From the NCBI RefSeq assembly GCF_900766215.1, contig NZ_CAAFUQ010000104.1, positions 1-23,350 on the forward strand: a DNA stretch of 23,350 bases, given 5' to 3'. The stretch comes from an uncultured Finegoldia sp. (GTDB taxonomy: Bacteria; Bacillota; Clostridia; Tissierellales; Peptoniphilaceae). This document shows positions 1 through 7,587 of this stretch, in pieces (the stretch's first letter is position 1; every line of letters begins with the position of its first letter). The position numbers and the translations under genes are program-made. A model generated the notes under the pieces. The model saw nothing but the letters and a program-made list of their open reading frames with translations, made no database searches and was not told where the DNA came from.

Positions 1-362
1 CAACAGGCAAAGCTGAAAAAGACGGCTTCAAGTTTGTAAGAACAGAAGATGCCAAAGAAAATCCAAGCTATGATAAAGATGGCAAAGAAACAAAAGGCAA
101 CTTCAAACCAGGTGTTAAACAAGAAATCACATATGTTTACGAAAAAACAGAAACACCATGGACACCATTAGAACCATCTGAACCTGTAACTCCAGTTGAA
201 CCAGAACAACCGGGAACACCAGAACAACCAAATAAACCAGTAAGACAAAGCAAGAAATTGCCAAAAGCTGGTGCTGATTACGAATTATTGAAACTTGCAG
301 CTGGTGCATTATCAATAGTTAGTGGTTTCGGATTATCTCTTGGGAGAAAAAAAGAAGACTAA
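1..362 (+). CDS. Sortase-anchored surface protein, C-terminal fragment (5' end outside window)
   Basis: The reading frame is open from the window edge (first whole codon at base 3) to TAA at 360-362, so only about 119 C-terminal residues are visible. They show the end of a MucBP-like or similar beta repeat finishing in ITYVYEK, then a proline/glutamate-rich wall-spanning stretch (repeated EP, TP and QP pairs), then a sortase signal. That signal is LPKAG (bases 258-272), a hydrophobic segment of about 20 residues, and a final RKKED charged tail. LPKAG differs from canonical LPXTG by alanine for threonine. The protein is therefore expected to be covalently attached to peptidoglycan and exposed outside the cell, perhaps as an adhesin or host-binding protein. 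The ligand-binding part lies upstream, so the specific function cannot be given. A strong terminator follows and separates it from the metal-transport operon. Confidence 0.9.
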   Translation, partial: TGKAEKDGFKFVRTEDAKENPSYDKDGKETKGNFKPGVKQEITYVYEKTETPWTPLEPSEPVTPVEPEQPGTPEQPNKPVRQSKKLPKAGADYELLKLAAGALSIVSGFGLSLGRKKED

Positions 363-385
363 TCAATAAAATTTAGTTAAATTTT

Positions 386-419
386 AGAAGCAATTCATAC
401 GTGAGTTGCTTCTTTTTTT
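386..419 (+). terminator. Intrinsic terminator of the surface-protein gene
   Basis: An 11-bp stem (386-396 paired with 403-413, one T-G wobble) with a 6-base loop is followed by seven T residues. It starts 24 bases after the stop codon. This is a classic rho-independent terminator and isolates the surface-protein transcript from the znu promoter downstream. Confidence 0.92.
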
Positions 420-446
420 ATTAAATTTTCAAATTTTATAATATTA

Positions 447-475
447 TTGACAAAAATTAAAATTAGTTCTAAAAT
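447..475 (+). promoter_or_regulatory. Sigma-A promoter of znuACB
   Basis: TTGACA (447-452), a 17-bp spacer and TAAAAT (470-475) match the housekeeping consensus almost perfectly. The predicted start, about 482, lies inside the palindrome at 478-498 and about 36 bases before the znuA start codon. It is the only strong promoter between the upstream terminator and znuA. Confidence 0.85.
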
Positions 476-477
476 GA

Positions 478-498
478 TAATGCAAATAGTTTGCATTA
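478..498 (+). promoter_or_regulatory. Perfect palindrome over the znu transcription start, candidate metalloregulator operator
   Basis: Arms TAATGCAAA and TTTGCATTA form a perfect 9-bp inverted repeat around a 3-base centre (TAG). It begins 3 bases after the -10 element and covers the predicted +1, so a bound repressor would block initiation. The next gene is a metal-binding lipoprotein, so a Zur/Fur-type or MntR/DtxR-type repressor is the natural candidate. The TTTGCAT core recalls MntR-type sites more than the classical Bacillus Zur or streptococcal AdcR boxes, but the regulator cannot be assigned from this window. An mRNA hairpin is a less likely reading, since the predicted start falls within the left arm. 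Confidence 0.65.
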
Positions 499-517
499 GA
501 AATTTATAGGAGGATTT

Positions 518-1549
518 ATGAAAAAACTTTATAAAATATTATTATTGGCTCTTGTAATTGGTGTTGCATCTGGTTGTGCAAGACAAAACAATGAGGTTAA
601 TAATCAAAAAGCACAAGAACAAATTTCAAAAAAAGACGACAAATCAACTAGCAAAACAGATTCAAATAAACTTTATGTTAGTTTCTATCCGATTGAATAC
701 ATGGCAAAGGAAATTGCCAAGGATAAAATTGATGTGGTAAATGTTATGCCAAAAGGCGCTACACTTCATGATTGGGAACCAACAGCACAAGATATTAAAA
801 ATTTATCTGATTCAAAGATGCTTATTGTTAACGGTCTTGGATTGGAAGGTTGGTTAGAAGATGTTAAATCTAGTTTAAAAAACACGGAAATAGTTGATTC
901 ATCTACAAATATTGACAAGATTAAAGCTGAAGAAGAACATGACCACGACCATGACCATGAAGAACATGAACACGATCATGACCACGAAGAAAAAGAACAC
1001 GACCATGATCATGAACATCATCACCACGGTGAATTTGATCCACATGTTTGGATGAGTCCAAAACAAGCTAGAATTCAAATGAAAAATGTGTATGAAGCTA
1101 TTATTAAATTTGACTCTGAAAACAAAGATTTCTATGAAAAAAATTACAAAGAATTAGATAAAAAGTTTGAAGAATTAGACAAAAAATACGCTGAAGTTTT
1201 GGCACCACAAAAGGACAAATATTTCATCGTGCCACATGAAGCTTTTGGATATTTAGCTAGAGATTATGAAATAAAACAAGTTCCTATTGAAGGTATTAAT
1301 TCAGATTCAGAACCTGATTTAAATAAGATGAAAGAATTGACTAATTTTGCAAAATCACATAAGATAAATACAGTATTTTATGAAATGGGAGAAAGCGATA
1401 AGATTGCAAATTCCTTAGCTAAGGAAATCAACGCAAAGACTGCTGGGTTATCTACTATAGAAGCTAAGACTCAAGATATCGAAGATGGAAAGGACAATTA
1501 TTTTTCATTGTTAGAGAAAAACTTGGATGCAATCTCACAAGCAAAATAA
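518..1549 (+). CDS. znuA: Zinc/manganese ABC transporter substrate-binding lipoprotein (ZnuA/AdcA type)
   Basis: This 343-residue extracytoplasmic receptor of a cluster A-I (ZnuA/TroA) metal importer captures divalent metal and hands it to ZnuB. A lipoprotein signal ends in VASGC with the lipidated cysteine at residue 20. Metal ligands expected for the family are visible: H84 (LHDWEP), H176 (DPHVW), H240 (VPHEAFGY) and E289 (FYEMGES). Between the first two lies a histidine/aspartate/glutamate-rich loop (residues about 138-170, 15 histidines) typical of zinc-specific members, so zinc is more likely than manganese. The start is supported by AGGAGG at 508-513. It is the first gene of a compact operon and the ATPase gene begins one base after its stop codon. 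Confidence 0.95.
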   Translation: MKKLYKILLLALVIGVASGCARQNNEVNNQKAQEQISKKDDKSTSKTDSNKLYVSFYPIEYMAKEIAKDKIDVVNVMPKGATLHDWEPTAQDIKNLSDSKMLIVNGLGLEGWLEDVKSSLKNTEIVDSSTNIDKIKAEEEHDHDHDHEEHEHDHDHEEKEHDHDHEHHHHGEFDPHVWMSPKQARIQMKNVYEAIIKFDSENKDFYEKNYKELDKKFEELDKKYAEVLAPQKDKYFIVPHEAFGYLARDYEIKQVPIEGINSDSEPDLNKMKELTNFAKSHKINTVFYEMGESDKIANSLAKEINAKTAGLSTIEAKTQDIEDGKDNYFSLLEKNLDAISQAK

Positions 1550-1550
1550 T

Positions 1551-2192
1551 ATGAATAGTATAATTAGTGTAGAAAATTTGAATTTTTCGTATAGAAACGA
1601 AAAGCTATTAAGGGATATAAATTTTAATATCGAAAAGGGAGATTTCGTGGGGATAACCGGAGCTAATGGCTCCGGTAAATCTACGTTATTGAAACTTATT
1701 TTAGGATTTCTGAAAGCAGATAGTGGTGAGATTAAATTTGCTGGAGGAAGGGACAATTTTAGTTTTGGATATGTTCCTCAAAATAATCACGAAAAGAGCA
1801 TTTCTTTTCCTATTACTGCATGGGAAATCGTGGCTATGAATGTAAGCGATGATGAGAATATGAAAGCTAATGAAAAAATCGAAAACGCGTTGTCTATTGT
1901 AGAAATGAAAGATAAGAAAAATTACGACTACAATAAGATGAGCGGTGGAGAACAGGAAAGAGTCATGATTGCAAAGGCGTTGGCTAACGATCCACAAATT
2001 TTGATTTTTGACGAACCTACTGCAGGACTAGATCAACGAAGCAAGGAAAATTTGTTTGATTTGTTGAAGCATTTGAATATTCATCATAATATAACGATTC
2101 TGGTGGTTACTCATGAGCTGGATTTTACTAAAGATTATTTTAACAGGATTTTTAGATTGGATAATGAATTTGTTGAGGTGAAACATGTTTGA
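1551..2192 (+). CDS. znuC: Metal ABC transporter ATP-binding protein ZnuC
   Basis: This cytoplasmic ATPase powers the metal importer. From the chosen ATG at 1551 it is 213 residues. Walker A GANGSGKST is at 37-45, the Q-loop glutamine in VPQN at 77, the signature MSGGEQERV at about 130-138, Walker B LIFDEP at about 151-156, and the switch histidine in VVTHE at 188. The sequence starts naturally with MNSIISVENLNFSY, the usual beginning of such ATPases. An in-frame ATG at 1527 would add 8 residues, but it lies inside znuA and does not improve the alignment. Neither start has a strong ribosome site, so translation is probably coupled to znuA termination at 1549. The 3' end overlaps znuB by 8 bases. 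Confidence 0.93.
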   Translation: MNSIISVENLNFSYRNEKLLRDINFNIEKGDFVGITGANGSGKSTLLKLILGFLKADSGEIKFAGGRDNFSFGYVPQNNHEKSISFPITAWEIVAMNVSDDENMKANEKIENALSIVEMKDKKNYDYNKMSGGEQERVMIAKALANDPQILIFDEPTAGLDQRSKENLFDLLKHLNIHHNITILVVTHELDFTKDYFNRIFRLDNEFVEVKHV

Positions 2193-2991
2193 GATGTTTT
2201 CTTATGATTTTATGAGAAGAGCTTTTATCGTGGGGATACTAGTGTCAATTATTGTTCCTTTGATAGGAACCTTTGTCGTTAATAAGAAAAACTCCATGGT
2301 AGGAGATGCTTTGAGTCACAGTTCCTTAGCTGGTGTTGCCTTGGGACTAATTTTTGGAATAAATCCTGTTATAGCAGCGATTTTCGTATGCGTGATTGCA
2401 GCTTTTGGAATAGAAATCATCAGAAAAAACTTTACAAAAAGTTCTGATTTGTCAACTGCGATTGTGATGAGTAGCGGTATTGGACTTGCTGCAATCTTGT
2501 CAGATTTTGTTCCTGGCGCTGCGAATTTTCAATCATTTATGTTCGGATCTATTGTAGCTATTCCAGATATTGAATTGTACACAGTAATTATTGTGAGTTT
2601 TATTGTTATTGTGACTTATGTGCTATTGTACAAAAAATTAGTGTATATTATCTTTGATGAAGATGGAGCTCGATTGTCTAATATCAACGTGGGACTTATC
2701 AATAAAATATTTACTTTTTTGATAGCTATCACTGTTGCTATTGCGTCTAGAACTGTCGGTGCACTTATGGTTTCAAGCTTGATGGTTATTCCTGTTTCTT
2801 GTGCAATAATGGTTTCTCATTCTTTTAAAAGAACTGTGATTAATTCGTCTTTATTTGGAGTATTGTTTACGATTATCGGTATCAATATGTCTTATTATTT
2901 TCAATTAAAACCAGGTGGCTCAATTGTGTTGACAGGACTTTTAGTTCTGATAATTTTGATGATAGTAAATAAATTTAGAAAAAATAATTAA
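2185..2991 (+). CDS. znuB: Metal ABC transporter permease ZnuB
   Basis: This 268-residue integral membrane protein of the ABC-3 (ZnuB/TroC/MntB) family forms the metal channel as a dimer. It is strongly hydrophobic throughout, with about eight membrane segments. Recognisable family stretches include MVGDALSHSSLAGVALG near residues 38-54 and ASRTVGALMVSSLMVIPVSCA near 190-210. It starts inside the last codons of znuC (ATGTTTGA overlap) behind a GAGGTG ribosome site, which implies translational coupling. With znuA and znuC it completes a one-receptor, one-ATPase, one-permease importer. No convincing terminator follows; a weak AAACAC/GTGTTT hairpin with a long loop is discussed under rejected items. 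Confidence 0.95.
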   Translation: MFEMFSYDFMRRAFIVGILVSIIVPLIGTFVVNKKNSMVGDALSHSSLAGVALGLIFGINPVIAAIFVCVIAAFGIEIIRKNFTKSSDLSTAIVMSSGIGLAAILSDFVPGAANFQSFMFGSIVAIPDIELYTVIIVSFIVIVTYVLLYKKLVYIIFDEDGARLSNINVGLINKIFTFLIAITVAIASRTVGALMVSSLMVIPVSCAIMVSHSFKRTVINSSLFGVLFTIIGINMSYYFQLKPGGSIVLTGLLVLIILMIVNKFRKNN

Positions 2992-3056
2992 CTGTAAACA
3001 CTGCATTATGAATTTTGAATTAATTTATTTTGTGGTGTTTTTTAGTGTATAAAACG

Positions 3057-3085
3057 TTGTAATTTGCAATTTTTACAAGTATAAT
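3057..3085 (+). promoter_or_regulatory. Sigma-A promoter of yitT-cvfB cluster
   Basis: TTGTAA (3057-3062), a 17-bp spacer and TATAAT (3080-3085) lie 22 bases before the yitT start. The -35 hexamer TTGTAA and the sequence TTACAA (3073-3078) in the spacer form a 6-bp inverted repeat around another small palindrome (TTGCAA, 3064-3069), so a repressor site inside the promoter is possible but unproven. Confidence 0.8.
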
Positions 3086-3106
3086 AAAAGGATAGGAGGC
3101 GATAGC

Positions 3107-3997
3107 ATGAACAAAATGATTAAAAAAATAATGATATTAACATTGGGAACATTAATACTTACTTTTGGCTTTTTCTTTTTTATAATGCCTTTTAATTTAA
3201 CTATTGGTGGAATTTCTGGTATTGCGATAAGCTTGAATGCTTTTGTTCCACAAATTCCAACGGGTATTTTCGTTATGATTATGGATACTATTTTGTATAT
3301 TATAGCGTTTATTATTTTGGGAAAAAGTTTTGGGGTTTTGTCTATATATTGTTCATTTATTTTTGCAAGTTCAACGACGTTACTTGAAATTTTGCTACCA
3401 AATTTCAAACCTTTAACTGATGATATTTTGATTAATTTGATTTTTGGAATTATTATTTCAGCTGCTGGTATGGCATTGGTTATCAATCAAGGTGCATCGA
3501 CTGGCGGTACGGATATTATCGCAATGATAATCAGAAAATATTTTTCGATTGATGTGGGTAAATGTATGCTTGTAGCAGATTTTTTTGTTGTGTTACTTGG
3601 TATGTACACTTTCGGAACAAAAAGTGGAATGTATGCTATGCTTGGTATTTGTATCAACTCAATTGTCATTGACAAGGCTATCGCTGGTCTAAATACAAGG
3701 GTAAATATGATGATAACGAGCGATAAATACAAGGAAATTAACGCTTATATTATAGATCAAATTTCAAGAGGATCCACTATTTATAAAGCAGTTGGTGGTT
3801 TTTCTGATAATGAAAAATTTGTTATTAATACGATTGTTTCAAGAGGAGAGTATATTAAGATTAAAAATTACGTGAAATCTATTGATCCTAAAGCATTCGT
3901 ATGTATTTCGTATGTCAGTGAAGTGCTTGGTGAAGGATTTACTTACGATCCAGTGGATAATCCAGAGCTTGAAATACTTCCTGGTGGAATGAGTTAG
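3107..3997 (+). CDS. yitT: YitT family membrane protein
   Basis: This 296-residue protein has the two-part architecture of the YitT family. The N-terminal membrane domain has about five to six helices (residues 1-195) and carries the conserved GASTGGTDIIA at 129-139. The C-terminal soluble DUF2179 domain (about 200-285) contains RGSTIYKAVGGF and a run of alternating beta strands and helices resembling small ligand-binding or ACT-like folds. The biochemical role is not established for the family, and transport or sensing are both possible. The start is supported by AGGAGG at 3094-3099, seven bases upstream. It heads a same-strand cluster: cvfB begins 12 bases after its stop codon. The C-terminus ends in a short LPGGMS tail of no obvious meaning. 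Confidence 0.9.
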   Translation: MNKMIKKIMILTLGTLILTFGFFFFIMPFNLTIGGISGIAISLNAFVPQIPTGIFVMIMDTILYIIAFIILGKSFGVLSIYCSFIFASSTTLLEILLPNFKPLTDDILINLIFGIIISAAGMALVINQGASTGGTDIIAMIIRKYFSIDVGKCMLVADFFVVLLGMYTFGTKSGMYAMLGICINSIVIDKAIAGLNTRVNMMITSDKYKEINAYIIDQISRGSTIYKAVGGFSDNEKFVINTIVSRGEYIKIKNYVKSIDPKAFVCISYVSEVLGEGFTYDPVDNPELEILPGGMS

Positions 3998-4009
3998 AAT
4001 GGAGAAGAA

Positions 4010-4867
4010 ATGTATAAATTAGGACAAAGAGAGAATTTAAAAATTGATAAGATAAATACGGAAGTTTTGTTGAAAAAAGACAACGAAAATAATTTTGTTA
4101 GAATGAATGTAGATGAACTTTCCGGAGAAAAAGTTGGCGATGTTGTCGATGTATTCATTTACAATGACAATAAAAAACTAATGGCAACGAAGAAGCAACC
4201 TAAGATTGAATTGGGTAAGATTGCAAGACTAGAAGTAAAAGATATTACTAGAATTGGTGCTTTCTTAGATTGTGGCTTAGATAAGGATATTTTGTTGCCA
4301 TTTAAGGAACAAACTTCAAAATTGGTAAAAGGTCAAAAATATTTAGTGTATTTGTATATTGATAAGTCGAACAGATTGGCACTTACTATGCGAATTAAAA
4401 ATTTATTGAAAAACGACAGCGGCTATGTTAAGAACGATTGGGTAGAAGGCGTTATATACAACATAGTGGACGGTCTAGGAGCTTTTGTAGCTGTAGACAA
4501 TAAATACGAAGGACTCATTCCTGCAAGTGAATTAACGGGCGTTGTAGACCTTGGAGAAGAAGTCAAATGTAGAGTTACAGATGTGAAGTCTGATGGAAAG
4601 TTAGATTTGTCATTTTTTGAGCCTGCATATAAGCATATCTCATCAGATGCTGATGTTATTATGGAAGAACTTAAAAACTCAGATGGATTCATTAATTTTA
4701 ACGATAAAACAGACGCCAATAGAATTAAATCGGTATTTAATATGTCAAAATCCAGTTTCAAAAGAGCTGTTGGAAGACTATTAAAAGAAAATATGATACA
4801 ATTTTATAAAGACGGAATAAAATTAACTAGTAAAGGGAGAGATAATAATGGAAGACAACAAAGATAA
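4010..4867 (+). CDS. cvfB: S1 domain RNA-binding protein CvfB
   Basis: This 285-residue cytoplasmic protein has the CvfB (conserved virulence factor B, YitL) layout. There are three S1-like OB folds at about residues 1-62, 66-127 and 141-201, the last with a standard S1 core (WVEGVIYNIVDGLGAFVAV and GLIPASEL). A winged-helix domain follows at about 215-275. Members studied in staphylococci and pneumococci bind RNA and influence virulence or growth; the exact target here is unknown. The start is supported by GGAG at 4001-4004. The last 20 bases overlap the following parvulin gene, whose ribosome site lies inside cvfB, so the two are probably translationally coupled. Confidence 0.92.
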   Translation: MYKLGQRENLKIDKINTEVLLKKDNENNFVRMNVDELSGEKVGDVVDVFIYNDNKKLMATKKQPKIELGKIARLEVKDITRIGAFLDCGLDKDILLPFKEQTSKLVKGQKYLVYLYIDKSNRLALTMRIKNLLKNDSGYVKNDWVEGVIYNIVDGLGAFVAVDNKYEGLIPASELTGVVDLGEEVKCRVTDVKSDGKLDLSFFEPAYKHISSDADVIMEELKNSDGFINFNDKTDANRIKSVFNMSKSSFKRAVGRLLKENMIQFYKDGIKLTSKGRDNNGRQQR

Positions 4868-5600
4868 AATATTAGCAGTAGTAAATGGTGAAGAAATTAA
4901 ACAATCAGAAGTTGATAATTTTATTCAAGCTTTAGGTTATAGAGGAGCACAATTCAATAATGAAGAAGGAAGAAAAAGATTAACTGATGAATTAATCAAT
5001 AGAAAACTTTTATTCTTTGATGCTAAGAAATCTGGCTTAGATAAAGATGAAATATATGTAAAGGAAGTTAAAAAACAATCCGAAGAATTGTTGAAGGATT
5101 TTGCTATGGCTAACATAATCAATTCTGTACGTGTTAGTGATGAAGACTTGAAAGAGTATTACGAAAATCACAAGGATATGTTCAAAGTACAACCAACTTT
5201 TACAGCTTCACACATTTTAATTGAAGGTGAAGATTTGGCTAAGGAAATCAAGGATAAAATCGACAATAATGGAGATTTTGCTGAATTAGCAAAAGAATAT
5301 TCTACTTGTCCATCAAAAGAACAAGGTGGAGATTTGGGAACATTCCAACAAGGTCAAATGGTTAAGGAATTTGAAAATGCTTTGATTGAAAATGAAATCG
5401 GAGATATCGTAGGACCTGTTAAAACACAATTTGGTTATCACATTATTAATATTAAAGATAAAACTGAAGGAAAAGTTAAATCTTTTGAAGAAGCGAAAAA
5501 CGAAGTTAAACAAACATTATTACAATTAAGACAACAACAAGCATATATTGATGCAACAGATAAATTACAAAAAGAATATAAAATAGAAAAATTTTATTAA
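4848..5600 (+). CDS. Parvulin-type peptidyl-prolyl isomerase (PrsA/SurA-like, no signal peptide)
   Basis: This 250-residue protein has an N-terminal SurA/PrsA-like helical chaperone part (about 8-112), a parvulin rotamase domain (about 115-205) and a C-terminal helix-rich end. The rotamase shows ASHIL (120-124), an active-site-type cysteine in STCPS (C154), GGDLG (160-164) and FGYHII (195-200). It speeds cis-trans isomerisation of prolyl peptide bonds and assists folding. Unlike PrsA it starts with a charged MEDNKDK and shows neither a signal peptide nor a lipobox, so a cytoplasmic location is expected. The start is supported by GGGAGA at 4835-4840. It overlaps cvfB by 20 bases and is followed after 19 bases by a secreted cell-wall protein, which could be a client but need not be. 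Confidence 0.9.
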   Translation: MEDNKDKILAVVNGEEIKQSEVDNFIQALGYRGAQFNNEEGRKRLTDELINRKLLFFDAKKSGLDKDEIYVKEVKKQSEELLKDFAMANIINSVRVSDEDLKEYYENHKDMFKVQPTFTASHILIEGEDLAKEIKDKIDNNGDFAELAKEYSTCPSKEQGGDLGTFQQGQMVKEFENALIENEIGDIVGPVKTQFGYHIINIKDKTEGKVKSFEEAKNEVKQTLLQLRQQQAYIDATDKLQKEYKIEKFY

Positions 5601-5619
5601 GATAAATTGGAGAATTTAA

Positions 5620-7179
5620 ATGAATAATCTTAAAAAGAAGATAGCAGCTTTATGTTTAGCATTTAGTATGATATTAAGTACAGGTACTGGTGCACTTGCA
5701 AAAGAACAAGATGACAAGACAAGTTCTACAAAAGCACAATCAACTTTGAATAGAATTGAAGGACGCGATAGATTTGCTGTTGCTAATAAGGTAATGGAAG
5801 ATTATTATCCAAATTCAAAGAAAGTTTTGCTTGTATCTGCAATTAAATTCCCTGACAATATAAGTTCTACTGTTATGAGTCAAGGTCAAATTCCTATACT
5901 TTACACATATTCAGATAAATTAGATGTATCAACTGAAAAACTTTTAAAATCAAAAGATTTAGATGAAGTAATAATTATCGGTGGAGAAAAGTCTGTAAGC
6001 AGAGATGTTGAAAAACATATCGAAAATGATTTAAAAATCAAGGTAGTTAGATATGATGGATACGATAGATACGCAGTTAATACTAAAATTGTTTCGGAAA
6101 AATTTGATAGCAAAAAATCTGATAAACAAAACTTGGTTATTGCCAGTGGAGAAGTATTCGCAGATGCAATAAATGCCACATCTTTAGCTCAAAAAAATGA
6201 TGCTCCAATACTATTAGTATCAAAGAACAAGATTTCCAAAGAGACAAAAGATTATTTGCAATCTTTTGAAAATGGGAAAATTGGAAAAATATTTGTCGTA
6301 GGTGGTCAAAAGACAGTATCTGATAAAGTTTTACAAGATATAAGAGCTATTACTAATATTGAATCAGAAAGAATATTTGGTACTAATAGATATATGACTT
6401 CTGTTAGAGTAGCAAATGTAAGCTTTTCTACTCCTAAAAAAGCAATATTTGCAAGCGGGGAAGTGTTTGTTGATGCTTTGGTAGCAGCACCGCTTTCACA
6501 AAAATTAAAAGCACCAATACTTCTTGTTTCAAAATTATCTATAACAAGTGATGTAAAATCATATATCGTAAGTAATTCTTTTGAAGAAATGTTCATTGTA
6601 GGTGGTAAGAATACTGTATCAGAAAAAGTGAAGGATTTGATATTACACAATAAATCTGATGAAGTTTTTTTCACTGATCCAAAGTATCCAGGCAAAATTA
6701 TAAAGCGCACTAGACCGTTACCAGGATTAGAAAATGAACCAGAATTTCCAGTTCAAACTAACGGGAACACAATTGTAATGGTTCGTGGTCACTATGATAA
6801 TGAAATGGCAGATGAAATAGTGACACTTTTGAACCAATATCGTAAAGAAAATGGATTAAAGGCATTAAAGCTAGATAATTCATTAACGCCAGTAACAAAA
6901 ACAAGGGCAGTAGAAATTGTTCATTTATTTGAACATATTAGACCAAAAGGGGGTAAGGTAACAGATATTTCTAATATAAATGGAGAAAATATCTACAATG
7001 GACCATATACTGCTAATGGGGCAATGGAAGCTTGGAAAAATTCTGAAGGTCATAATGAAAACATGTTGAGAGAAGCATTCACAAGAATAAACGTCAAAGT
7101 GTTTGTTACTAAAGCATATTATGAAGATTCCGATCAAACTTATGATAGATATTATGCAGTTCAAATTTTTGGGATTTAA
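5620..7179 (+). CDS. Secreted cell-wall protein with CWB2 repeats and a C-terminal CAP domain
   Basis: This 519-residue exported protein has a signal peptide ending near ALA (cleavage about residue 27). Three cell-wall-binding type 2 (CWB2, PF04122-like) repeats follow at about 44-137, 143-240 and 250-340, recognisable from recurring R(I/Y).G.(D/N)RY/F starts, ASGEVF.DA cores and (I/V)VGG ends. CWB2 repeats hold proteins non-covalently to anionic wall polymers. After a linker, residues about 395-515 form a CAP/SCP domain with the usual cavity residues: H439 in FEHIRPKG, E456 in GENI and H478/E480 in SEGHNENML. Bacterial CAP domains are common on surfaces; their activity is mostly undefined. 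No sortase motif is present, so attachment depends on the repeats. TTGGAG precedes the start, and a terminator follows at once. Confidence 0.92.
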   Translation: MNNLKKKIAALCLAFSMILSTGTGALAKEQDDKTSSTKAQSTLNRIEGRDRFAVANKVMEDYYPNSKKVLLVSAIKFPDNISSTVMSQGQIPILYTYSDKLDVSTEKLLKSKDLDEVIIIGGEKSVSRDVEKHIENDLKIKVVRYDGYDRYAVNTKIVSEKFDSKKSDKQNLVIASGEVFADAINATSLAQKNDAPILLVSKNKISKETKDYLQSFENGKIGKIFVVGGQKTVSDKVLQDIRAITNIESERIFGTNRYMTSVRVANVSFSTPKKAIFASGEVFVDALVAAPLSQKLKAPILLVSKLSITSDVKSYIVSNSFEEMFIVGGKNTVSEKVKDLILHNKSDEVFFTDPKYPGKIIKRTRPLPGLENEPEFPVQTNGNTIVMVRGHYDNEMADEIVTLLNQYRKENGLKALKLDNSLTPVTKTRAVEIVHLFEHIRPKGGKVTDISNINGENIYNGPYTANGAMEAWKNSEGHNENMLREAFTRINVKVFVTKAYYEDSDQTYDRYYAVQIFGI

Positions 7180-7201
7180 TATTAAATATAATCCAGAAAA
7201 G

Positions 7202-7229
7202 TCGATGGTTTATACCATCGATTTTTTTT
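7202..7229 (+). terminator. Intrinsic terminator of the yitT-cvfB-CWB2 cluster
   Basis: A perfect 7-bp stem (TCGATGG 7202-7208 with CCATCGA 7215-7221) and 6-base loop are followed by eight T residues. It begins 23 bases after the CWB2-CAP stop codon. Flanking A and T runs could lengthen the stem. Confidence 0.93.
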
Positions 7230-7487
7230 GGTAAGAAGAATACCCTAAGTTAGATTGAGAGTTCAGTATAGCTTTAGTAAAGTTTTACAGAAAGAGAAAA
7301 ACTGATTTAATAATAATTATATATGTAAAATGAGGATGGTATTTAAGGAATCTAATTTTTGAGCTGCAAAGAGTTATTATTTAATAAAATATTACAATAT
7401 TAAAAACACTATTCATGAATCTAAAACAAAATAAAGCTAAGATTATAACAAAATTTGAATATATTTGTTAAAAATCTATTGAATTAC
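7230..7487. other. AT-rich intergenic stretch with nothing recognised
   Basis: About 260 bases between the terminator and the symporter promoter hold no convincing open reading frame, RNA gene, long inverted repeat or repeat unit. The longest open stretches are short and lack ribosome sites. It may be leftover or upstream regulatory DNA. Confidence 0.6.
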
Positions 7488-7516
7488 TTGAATTATTTCT
7501 GTTTATATTGTAAAAT
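7488..7516 (+). promoter_or_regulatory. Sigma-A promoter of the DAACS symporter
   Basis: TTGAAT (7488-7493), a 17-bp spacer and TAAAAT (7511-7516) form a good promoter. The predicted start near 7523 gives a leader of about 65 bases before the ATG. AAGGAG (7569-7574) is the best ribosome site but sits 13 bases upstream, longer than usual. No in-frame alternative start lies closer. Confidence 0.7.
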
Positions 7517-7587
7517 AAATTTGGTTATAAATGAAATAAGTTTTTACTTATGAATACTATTTTAGAATAAGGAGTGATTTAAAGAAA

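Noticed and set aside
127..315. Minus-strand open frame across the surface-protein tail
   Set aside because: It is a shadow of the proline/glutamine-rich coding strand, low in complexity and without a ribosome site.
1527..1550. Upstream ATG giving znuC eight more residues
   Set aside because: It lies inside znuA, has no ribosome site, and the extra residues are not typical of the family; the start at 1551 matches usual ATPase N-termini.
2996..3043. AAACAC/GTGTTT hairpin with trailing T residues after znuB as a terminator
   Set aside because: Only six mainly A-T pairs with a loop of over 30 bases; too weak to list as a terminator, although some termination cannot be excluded.
3039..3052. Shared 14-mer TTTTTAGTGTATAA also at 13817-13830
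   Set aside because: In such AT-rich promoter DNA a shared 14-mer resembling a -10 region can arise by chance; no further similarity extends on either side.
7230..7487. A small gene or pseudogene upstream of the symporter
   Set aside because: Translation in the frames examined gives only short stop-interrupted pieces with no recognisable domain.
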